A stretch of 26,105 nucleotides of DNA, from contig JAAAJB010000433.1 of the NCBI GenBank assembly GCA_016098155.1, positions 1 to 26,105 of the forward strand, given 5' to 3'. Positions 18,301 to 26,105 of this stretch are shown here, piece after piece. The DNA is from Actinomortierella ambigua. Lineage: Eukaryota; Mortierellomycota; Mortierellomycetes; Mortierellales; Mortierellaceae. The notes under the pieces were generated by a model. The model was not told the origin of the DNA and searched no databases. It was given only the letters and a program-made list of their open reading frames with translations. A program made the translations under genes and the position numbers. Every line of letters begins with the position of its first letter. The first letter of the stretch is position 1.

Positions 18301-20103
18301 GCGGGCTCAAGATCCACTTGAGGGTCGAGAACCCAAAGACACCGCACATCGAGTTACGACCAGAGTCGAAGCCCGAGAACCATACCAATGTTGTTGATGA
18401 CGGCAGTGCGGACACTGCTGCGATGGCTAGTCAGGACGATGGTGCTCCAGCAATGGCGCCCCCGGTGACCACTCAAAATTGGTTGCTGACAAACATCAAC
18501 GCGATGTACGCCTCTCGAAGCACCCACTTTTTGTGTCCAGTACAAGATTGCCTGTTGATTTTCCCAACACTCTTGGCTTGCGTGTCACATCTTGCGCAGA
18601 CACATGTTACGGAGGCAATTGATCCAGGGCTGCACATAGACCACCCTATCGTCCAACAATGGCCTCTTAGTGTAAGTTCGTTCGCGTCAAGTGAGGAAGA
18701 AAGAAAAAGCGAGTGGTTGGGTGCAGGTTTTTTTTTTTTTTTTTTTTTACTAACCTCACATAAATGAAGATCAAATGGTTGAACGTCAACCCAAAGGTGG
18801 GAATTTACCTTTTCTCTTCTCTTCTCCTCTGCTGCTCCTCTTTATATTTTTTTTTGTATTGTATTTTGTGTTGCCTGTATGTGTGTGTTTATTGCTATTG
18901 TTAGGACTCTATCCAATTTTGCCATGAATGCCGTGCTTCTTCTCTGCTTTCTCTGCCTTCTCAGCGCCGTACTGAATTACATAGGAGGCACATGCCTGTG
19001 ACTCATCTTTCCACGGTACAGTACCCCACCATCGTCACGATGTTGCGATATGGAGGCTATTTCCAGTGCCCTGTATGTGAGTGCAGGTACAGCACTGGGT
19101 TTGGACTCTGTTTTCATCTGAAGGGCAGCAAAACCCATGGACCCCCTAAATGCATAGGACTAAGCGTCCTGGAGAGAAAGCTTCGGGAGCACGACCAGCG
19201 GGCTGATCTCCAACACCCCGAGCCAACAGAGATTGCCCTCAGTGGAATGGAGCACGGTTCAGAGGAGGATCGACCACAGATCTCGGAGACGAACGCGCCA
19301 ACAATAGCGGTGGTGGAGGAGAGTCGTCAGGAAGGAGAGGGAGCCACGGCTGCAGGTCCGCCTTTACAAGTCGACCTAGAGCCCAGAGTGAGCCAAGGTC
19401 GATTCCTATATGTGGATCTGTCCACTCGTGCGATCCGGCGGCGCAAAGAGCCTTTGGCCCTCTTTGAGGATGCTTCAAGACTCGATGGCATAGAGTTGGT
19501 GGCTTTACGAGATGTGAAAACGCTGATTAGGCTCGGTCAACAAGTCTATGCTAAGGTGAGCCTTTCATTTTTTTTTCATTGTTCAGTGGACGGGTATGGG
19601 AATGCTAAGGCTTATCTAATTATTTTTCTGTGATCTCCACTATCTTTTCATAGTGCATTATCGAAGAGTTGGGCGACTTTAGCTTGTCGGCGGAGGGACC
19701 ATTCATCGACTGTGTATTGAAGCCAGGTCTTGCGTCAGATATGTGGACTCCCGGTCGCTCAATACGTCGAACGCGAGAGGAAGAGGTGGGTGAGTTGAAG
19801 GCTGTCCTTGGACCAGGGATGATCGAAACGCATCTCCGTAGGACGACCACAGAACTTGTCTCCATGATGAATACCGACCATTCCACCTTTCAGAGAGTAA
19901 GTTTTTTTTTGTTGTCTTTTGCTGTCTTTTATATTTGCCCAAACATCTCATACCCTCCCCTCCCCTCTGCCACTCTATTCTTTCGACTTGTTTAGACCGT
20001 TCGTATCCTGCGAGACCAACTGGAAGAAATGGGTGAGGTGATCTGCGAGTTTCAAGGGTTGCGCTTCGATGCCGTAGTGGTGTGTCGGATCCACACCGCG
20101 TGA
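14142..20103 (+). CDS. Multi-exon C2H2/C2HC zinc-finger protein 1 (~1554 residues)
   Basis: Inferred exons are 14142-14222, 14424-14717, 14994-17048, 17222-17560, 17805-18671, 18770-18796, 18905-19555, 19654-19896 and 19996-20103, all joined in phase 0. It is probably a nuclear, nucleic-acid-binding protein. Fingers start near residues 87, 131, 180, 326, 451, 769, 883, 1076, 1167, 1227 and 1276. Most are C-x4-C-x12-H with a long, variable step to the last His or Cys. Those at 131 and 1227 are CxxC...HxxH. A basic KRRR lies at 28, polyQ (ten Gln) at 15312-15341, 54-bp repeats at 16314-16577, and a very acidic stretch at 17820-18080. The last ~150 residues form a module repeated in gene 2. Target and function are unknown. 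Exon borders are read by eye, with the 27-nt exon least certain. Confidence 0.75.
15312..15341 (+). repeat. Polyglutamine-coding CAG/CAA tract
   Basis: Ten consecutive Gln codons, mixed CAG and CAA, lie in the large third exon of zinc-finger gene 1, just after the C-x4-C finger at residue 180. The mixture of codons makes it less prone to slippage than pure CAG. Confidence 0.9.
16314..16577 (+). repeat. 54-bp coding tandem repeat (18-residue unit) in zinc-finger gene 1
   Basis: Units begin at 16377, 16431 and 16485 with GAGCCTG and encode variants of GEPADTAADSDATESVTM. Flanking partial units carry ATESV alone. The repeat is in frame, acidic and rich in Thr/Ser, and links two groups of fingers. 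It is probably a disordered spacer whose length may vary between strains. Confidence 0.85.
18770..18796 (+). other. Putative 27-nt micro-exon of zinc-finger gene 1
   Basis: Nine codons (IKWLNVNPK) lie between an acceptor AAG preceded by a good branch-point-like ACTAAC at 18749-18754 and a weaker GTGGGA donor. Phase 0 on both sides keeps the frame between exons 17805-18671 and 18905-19555. Skipping it would also keep the frame. Confidence 0.5.
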
Positions 20104-20381
20104 GGAAAAAGAAAAAAAAAAAGGCTTGAGCATGATGTCTTCTCTTTGTACAGCACCCCCCCCCTTCCCCCCACCTCTTTAGAATACATGCATTGGTTTC
20201 AGCGATAAAGATACGATTGCTTTTTCCCATGGAAGGCCGGGAGGGGGAAAAGGACAGCTTTTTTTTTTTATCACTCCCCAATCTTCCCCATTGCATTCAT
20301 TTCCTCGTTGCAATTGCTCGCCATTCGTAGAGTGTCTTCCCTCTCTTCTCACCCGCCCTTTTTCTTGTGTTGTTCTCAAAG

Positions 20382-23300
20382 ATGGTATGGCGTTCCCTCC
20401 GCGTTGGACTCGAGTCGCTATCGTCCTGTACCTTCTTTTCACTCACATGGGCCGCGTTCTTTTTTTTTTTTTTGGATTGGGTTGTATGGGTGGGGGTATG
20501 GATGGTTGGTTGAGCATCTTTTCTCTAGTCGATCCAATGCCCCGAGTGTTCGCTTGGGGTGATGTCGCGCGTCGAGCTGCTGTCGCACCATTGGCGCTAC
20601 CATGAGATCAAGAACGTGATTGGCAAGTATGTGCTGTACCGGCTCAAGAAGCCAGGCACGCCGTTGCGCTGTCCGGCTCAGGGCTGTGGCCGCGAGTACG
20701 CGTCCCGCATGAGTATGGCCAACCATCTCCGCCGAGGACGCCATTACTTGGATGGGGTGACCCCACTTGTCTCCTTGAACAAGGTAAAAAAAAAAATACG
20801 GGCCTCGTCCCTCACCCCCCACCGCCCCCTGACCATCGTGAGAATTCTGCCCACATGGGAAAAAAAATAGCATGTTGTCCGAAGATGGGGACTGTTTCTC
20901 ACGTACCATGCACCATTCTTTTGATACTTTTATACGAAAAACAAATACTATTTTAGCCAGAGACGTGTTCACTCTGTCCTTCAGATCTACCGCCCGAAGA
21001 GCGAGAACAGCTGCACGACGGACACGCTGCGACCTGCTTCGTGGTCCTTGCGCGGGGCGTGGCCGTGATCCTGAAACGGAAGAATGGACTCTTCACCTGT
21101 CCAAGCCCAACCTGTCAGCAGACATTCACCTCGCAGTCGCTATATCAGAACCATATCATGGATGACAAGAGTCCATGCCAGGCGATGAGGGAGCTTGAGC
21201 AGCAGGAAGCCGCAGATTTGGAGGACGGCAATGATCAGGAGGATGAGGAGGATGGTCATCTGGACGCAGATGTAGAAGGATGGATTCAACACGATCAGGA
21301 CGGGGGAGAGGAGCAAGTCGTCGTTCAACAGAACATGGGCGACAATGATGGAGGCAAAGAAAATGAAGGAAGCAGAGGAGGAGAAGCAGAACAAGGATCC
21401 ACGGGCAACAACAATCTCGAAGCAGAAGCAGCGTCGATGATGATGGACGATGCCAACAACACGGCCGGAGAGACTGACCTTACGGTCCAACTGTCCGAGC
21501 TGGAGATTCAGGAAATACGAGCACTCTTTCCTAGCGAAGAACCGGCTTTGGATCTCGCGCCAGCAGCCTTGGATGTGCCTACAGCAGTTGTCGCAGAGGA
21601 ACCACCGGCAACCATCGACCCAGCTCTGACCATGGTCAGCGAGCCACAAATGTCGCCCGATTTGTCTCAGACGGTGGCGATGTTGCTTCAGGCTCTTGGG
21701 GTGACAGTCGCTGCAACAAACGATGTTGGCGTAGGTGAAAACGGACGAGAAAAGGGTGCAGAGGCTGGCGACGTCTACACCTCCAACAACTTGCCCCTGA
21801 ACGGCAAGGCGCCAAAAAAAGTGAGAAAGAGCAAGAAGCGAACATCGGAACCTGTCTCTGAGCTGGACCGGAGGGACAGTGGTCTCGGAGAAGGCGGGAA
21901 CAGTACAGGTGGCATCGTCGGCAGCAGCAACAGCAGCAGTAAAAGCAAAAATGGCACCCTTCCGGAAGCAGCACTATCGTCGCCTTTGGTTCCAAAGCAG
22001 CGGTTGGGTAAGCGCGGACGACCTCGTGCCGGCGAGCGCTGGGTAAGCAAAAGCTTAGTATCATTCTTAATATGTCCCTTTTTTTTTTTGTCCATTGGCA
22101 GCAAGATCCCATTCATCGTGTCTGACCCTTTTTTTTTTCTTGAAATTCTTGTAGCCGTCATTCTGTCCTGATTGTTGGCTTGTTCAAGCGTCATCGCAAC
22201 TGTTTCGGGTGCACCAAACGCAGTACCATGAACTGCAGAACAGCGTGGAGAACGAGGAGGGCCAGATATTCATAATCTATCGCCGCCACAAGAACGGGAG
22301 TTTGCATTGTCCGATCCAGGGCTGTGATCAAGAATATGCTGCGTTGGACAGTATGAAGTGGCATATGCTTGCGGGAACACATGGTCAAGGGTTAGATCAT
22401 TGCGCGACTTTTCAGCAGAAGAAACAGGAGCTGCTGTTGCGCGACCCGAACCACAAGGCCTGGACGTTGCTGCATGACAATCTGTCGGAGGTAAAGAAAG
22501 AATGACATGATAGCTAGAAGGAAAGGAGGGAAGGAGAAAGGAAACAAAAGTAGGAGAAAGTGAAGCATGTTCTCACATAATGTACCCACTCTTAACTCTA
22601 TTGCTTCTCTTTTTTTTTTCCGACACGACGAACACACCATTCTTTTTTTTTTTTTTTTTTTTTTGGGTTAAATTTTTCACTTTTTGTTTACCTACAAAGC
22701 GAAAACTACAAGATCATTACCACGCCGAGCCCCGGATGACGCTAAGTAATGGTACCACGATTGTCCTCAAGCGCGACAAGCACAACCAAATCCTTTGCCC
22801 TGGCAACTCGTGCGGCCGCGTGTACTCGTCGCGGTCGTCGTTGCGTACGCATTTATTAAAGCGCTCCTTCGGATGCCGGGCCCTCGAACAGCTCGAAGCC
22901 ATTCATGCAGCCGGCGACACGGCGATGCCAGGGACAGGAGTGACGACTATCACGTGTCAACAGGACGTAAGACAGAGGAAGAACACAGAGACGTGGGATC
23001 GGCCCGAGAATCAGTTGTCGTCCCTTCAAGACGGAGGGACCAACGAGGAGGATGGAGAAGATGCGGACGAGAACGGCGAAGAAGGTGGGGGCCGCCGCAA
23101 ACGGCGGCGGCGGGAAGCAGCGAAAACACCAACAATGGCTGCAACATCCAACCATCTACCAGCGACGGAAGGACAGGCGTATGCACAGGCGCTGGCAAAG
23201 GCTCTAGTAGTGACCCCGACACCGACACAACAGCAACAACCACAAACACCAAAAGCGCCACTGACAGCAAAGGAAGCACTGGAACAAAAGAGGCGAGCCA

Positions 23301-24995
23301 AGTTTGAGCCATTCCGGACCCGGCTACGATCGTCATCGACCATCCCGGCGACGGAAACAACGGCGACGACTAGCAGCTCACTGGTCGAGAAGAAAACCAA
23401 CCGGTCGACGGACTATGTGTATTTCGAGGATGGACAGGACACAGATGCCACTGTGGATAGCAAGGATCCACTCTATGAAGCCAGCGACAACGAGAAGGAT
23501 GAAGATGAGATGACAAAGGAACGAAAAGACGACTGGACTTTTGACTTTGTCTCCACGTCTTCCCTTTCCTCCCCTCCTTCTCTCTCCCCCTCTCCCCCTG
23601 TCTCCCCCTTGAAGGTACGGTCTGTACCACGACTGCCGCTGGTGGAAGAGGTGTACAACATGGGAGGTGATGAAGAAGACTATTTCAATCGACGACGGAG
23701 CCAGCCGCAAGAGAAGAGTGGTCTTCAGAGCGAGTCGCTGTCTCAGCACCAGGAGACCAGTGAGGAAGAGGATGAGCCTTTACTCCGGAAGAAGAGCACC
23801 AGAGCGGGTGAGGGTAGAAGCGATGGTTGTCCAACAGAAAACCTCAAAGGAAGGGCACCACTGCCACCACTACCACTACCACTGTCACCAACAACACTAC
23901 CTCCACTGTCACCACCACCACCACTACCGCTGTCGCCGCCAACACTACCACTGCCACCACCACCGCCACCACTACCACTGTCACCACCAACACTACCGCC
24001 TCCATCATCTCCACCACCACTACTACCACCACTGCTACCACCAACACCACCATTGCCACCACTACCACCACCACAGCTACCACCAACGCTACCATTGCCA
24101 CCACCACTACCCGCCAAGGTGACGAGGAGCAAGAAAGCTGCCAAGATCACGGGAGAGGCAAATGTTCCGAAGGAGAAAAAGATTAAGGGCAAGGTGACTC
24201 TCAGGAACGGAAAAGAAACTCTAGGCTCTGTAGATGTCCTATTGAACGATGTCGAGAGATATGTTCAAATGGGCAAGAGTGTCACTGTATTGGTAAGATT
24301 GATCGCAACCATGCCATGAACAAACTTGAGGATGGTAAGCGTGCACCTTCCCCCCCTCCCCGCCCCCCCTTACCTTGGAAGGACTTCTAATGTTACGCTA
24401 TGACTATGAATTTTTTCTATCATTTCTAGTGTTGCATAGAAGACCTTGGTCGATTCTCACTCACCACGGAGGGAGTATCTATGGACTGCGAGCTAGCGTC
24501 AGCAGAGGAAAATGGATCTTTGGATACGGAAGACAGACCTGTTGTCCAGGCAGTGCTCGGGAAGGAATTGCTGGAGAAATGGCTCGGGCGGTCGTCCAAG
24601 GACATGGCTTTGTTGTTGCAAAATGACTTTCTGACTTTTCAGAAGGTAAGAGAAAGGAAGACGGGAGAGACAGAGACAGAGAGAGAGAGATTGCAAGTAG
24701 ATGTTTACCATAACATGGATAAGGTCAAGAATGAAACGGGCTTTATGACCTTTTTCTCCTCATTTGTTGTTCTTCTCTCTCCTCCCAATTTCGTCCGCCT
24801 CTTCCATGGCCTTCTCCCTCATAGGTTCTCAAAAACTTGCGAACAAGACTTCAAAAGCCAGGCAGGGTTGTGTGTACCTGCAATGGGCTCCACAAAGACG
24901 CTGTAAAAGTGACCAGCTTGGTGTTTTCGCGAGCACGAGCGACGTCCTCCTCCTCCTCCTCTTCGAGACTTGTCACTGATTCGGGGGAGAAATGA
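20382..24995 (+). CDS. Multi-exon C2H2/C2HC zinc-finger protein 2 (~1219 residues), paralog of gene 1
   Basis: Inferred exons are 20382-20384 (ATG only), 20529-20783, 20957-22042, 22155-22490, 22700-24292, 24430-24645 and 24825-24995, all phase 0. Three cassette exons begin with CxxC-x12-H fingers (C5, C90 and C452), each followed by a C-x4-C finger (C49, C134 and C500). The fourth cassette keeps only the H..H half plus the finger at C593. Other parts are acidic stretches, the basic PKKVRKSKKR (~372), an AT-hook-like KRGRPR (~438) and a long Pro/Leu-rich region. The end matches the three-exon C-terminal module of gene 1. A nuclear DNA-binding role is likely but unproven. The start is uncertain: ATG 20562 is an alternative that would lose the first CxxC, and fusion with gene 1 in one transcript is not excluded. 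Confidence 0.68.
22010..22033 (+). other. AT-hook-like motif in zinc-finger protein 2
   Basis: The codons read KRGRPRAG, containing the RGRP core of AT-hooks, which bind the minor groove of AT-rich DNA. It lies at the very end of exon 20957-22042. A basic PKKVRKSKKR stretch (21812-21841) shortly before it could serve as nuclear-localisation signal. Confidence 0.65.
23850..24115 (+). repeat. CCA/CTA-type triplet repeat coding a Pro/Leu-rich tract
   Basis: The region is built from CCA, CCT, CTA, CTG and TCA triplets and encodes a Pro/Leu/Ser-rich stretch of nearly 90 residues in the frame of gene 2. The other two + frames give His-rich and Thr-rich open frames and the minus strand gives Gly/Ser-rich and Val-rich ones. 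The Pro/Leu frame is the real one because it leads into the conserved C-terminal module. Confidence 0.8.
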
Positions 24996-25316
24996 TCTTT
25001 GTTGCACAGACTGCCTGCGTTTTTTAGCCGCACCACACAACATATTGCTTGGGAATAAACCATCTCCCCAGATTTGCGGGCATCTATGTTGACGCATGCT
25101 CCTATGAATACTTGGTTGTTCAAATAGAATAACAAGACTCCTCTTTGACTACCATTCGAAAAGACATGGAGTGAAAGGGGCAGAGGGAGCCGGAGCTGAG
25201 GGAGCCGGAAGGTCTTGTTGTACGAGTCGGCGACATCATTTCACTATGTCACCCACTCGAATAATAAGATCTCTCTACTTGCTCAGCTCGCTGCATGCCT
25301 CCACCAGCTCGCTTAA
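24996..25316. other. 3' flank of zinc-finger gene 2
   Basis: AATAAA at about 25055-25060, some 60 bp after the stop, is a plausible poly(A) signal. GGAGCCGGA repeats twice with variation at about 25188-25210. No gene is seen. Confidence 0.55.
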
Positions 25317-25670
25317 AAAGGTCAAACCTGGAACTTGAGTCGCGAAAGCCGGATCTTAAGAAAGGATCTGTTGGACAGAAGCAAACCTTTTGGCACGGAG
25401 GACCAGTCTGCTCTTATTCCTGCTTCAAAGGAGGAGGTGGACGAACACGACGAGGGACTTTTGGTTCGCAAGAAGCACGCGTCTGTGTCCTTTGTGGAGG
25501 AAGAGGAGGAAGAGAAGGAAGAGGAGGAAGAGGAGGCGGAGGAGGCAGAGGAGGCAGAGGAGAAAGAGGAGGAAGAACAGGAAGAGTTATGTTTTAGGAT
25601 TGGCATTCTGTTAATCACCAGGTTCCCCTTTTTCTGGTGGCTAACACTACAGCACCTAGTTCTGAACTAG
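25317..25670 (+). CDS. Possible exon of an unrecognised acidic protein
   Basis: The frame open from 25317 encodes a hydrophilic stretch (SKPFGTEDQSALIPASKEEV, then LLVRKKHASVSF) followed by a Glu-rich tract at about 25492-25586. The non-repetitive part has balanced, protein-like composition, which supports real coding. No ATG lies in this frame before the tract, so an upstream exon or a non-ATG start would be needed. The overlapping frame from ATG 25295 (MPPPARLKRSNLELESRKPD) also looks protein-like at its start, so a frameshifted gene is possible. I recognise no family. Confidence 0.3.
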   Translation, partial: KGQTWNLSRESRILRKDLLDRSKPFGTEDQSALIPASKEEVDEHDEGLLVRKKHASVSFVEEEEEEKEEEEEEAEEAEEAEEKEEEEQEELCFRIGILLITRFPFFWWLTLQHLVLN

Positions 25671-25701
25671 ATTTTCTCTAATACTACGCGTTTTTGGCAG
25701 G

Positions 25702-26105
25702 CTCAGTATCGTCTGTGGCTGGCAAGCCTACTCCTCCGACGAAGGATATCAGGGGTTTCGCTTCACCCCACGGCCGGGACCTGCACCACCAGCGGAAGTA
25801 GCATCCCCACAGCTATGGCAACAGCCAGCAGGCAAAGTCCATAGGCGGCTCTGGCTGTGCTTCGTCGCCCGCTCCATCTTTAGCAAAGACGAAGCAACAA
25901 ACAGCACAAGCAAACGATGCTATAAAGCCAGGCGCCAGCTGCACCAGGTTGGATTCCGACCACAGTTTCTCCCCGGTGACTTTTGCGTGGATGGGTGGTC
26001 TCGAGCATCTGGATTCGTGGGCACGTTCTCGCAGATCTGCCGAGTTGGTCAGTGGTATCAATTGAGAGAGGGTGTGAGAATAGCTACAAACGATTGCAAA
26101 GCCAA
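25702..26105 (+). CDS. Possible 5'-truncated exon running off the window end, unrecognised
   Basis: A frame open for more than 400 bp to the window edge starts just after a good acceptor-like TTTTTGGCAG (25691-25700). The translation contains Trp, Cys and Arg at ordinary frequencies, for example GYQGFRFTPRPGPAPPAEV and HQVGFRPQFLPGDFCVDGW. Joining 25585 to 25701 would keep it in frame with the acidic exon upstream, but the donor there (GTTATG) is poor. A minus-strand frame (25813-26061) overlaps it, and I cannot decide between strands. Confidence 0.28.

Noticed and set aside
23743..24192. Minus-strand Gly/Ser-rich and Val-rich frames
   Set aside because: They are products of the triplet repeat on the opposite strand. 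The + frame leads into the conserved C-terminal module.
1..26105. Transposable elements, tRNA or rRNA genes
   Set aside because: No terminal repeats with a transposase or reverse-transcriptase frame and no recognisable RNA gene were seen by eye. The duplications are explained by unequal exchange.

Overview
The window looks like chromosomal DNA of a filamentous fungus, probably an early-diverging one (Mortierellomycota would fit, but this is inference). The evidence is short GT-AG introns, secreted beta-trefoil-like inhibitor genes, a Csr1-type CRAL-TRIO gene typical of fungi, and C2H2-rich multi-exon genes with low-complexity coding tracts. All credible genes are on the + strand. No tRNA, rRNA, CRISPR array or transposase was seen.

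Region 1 (1-10367) is a head-to-tail array of paralogous genes with a period of about 1.24 kb. It holds a 3' fragment of one copy, seven apparently intact copies (starts at 804, 2048, 3286, 4528, 5776, 7031 and 8595) and one decayed copy (9842-10367). Each intact copy encodes a secreted protein of about 147-164 residues that resembles fungal I66-type beta-trefoil serine-protease inhibitors. The whole unit is repeated, including the core promoter (TATAAAA), a 5'-UTR intron whose acceptor lies 6 nt before the ATG, an intronless CDS and the 3' end. Copy 7 is unusual in having a triplicated 170-bp promoter block, a changed C-terminus and two private cysteines.

Region 2 (10368-13652) is a 1.7-kb stretch without a convincing gene, rich in G runs, GA, GT/GC and CT repeats. 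It leads into a two-exon gene for a CRAL-TRIO (Sec14-like) lipid-transfer protein of 437 residues.

Region 3 (14142-24995) holds two tandem, related multi-exon genes. They encode proteins of about 1554 and 1219 residues with many non-standard C2H2/C2HC zinc fingers, acidic and low-complexity linkers, basic nuclear-localisation-like stretches and, in the second, an AT-hook. All inferred introns are phase 0. Cassette exons repeatedly start with a CxxC...H..H finger followed 44-49 residues later by a C-x4-C finger. Both genes end in the same three-exon, otherwise unrecognised module, so they probably arose by duplication, or they form one very large gene.

Region 4 (24996-26105) contains a poly(A)-signal-like site, then an acidic open frame and a frame that stays open to the window end. 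These may be exons of a further gene that I do not recognise. The array, the lipid-transfer gene and the zinc-finger pair share no evident pathway; their adjacency looks incidental.
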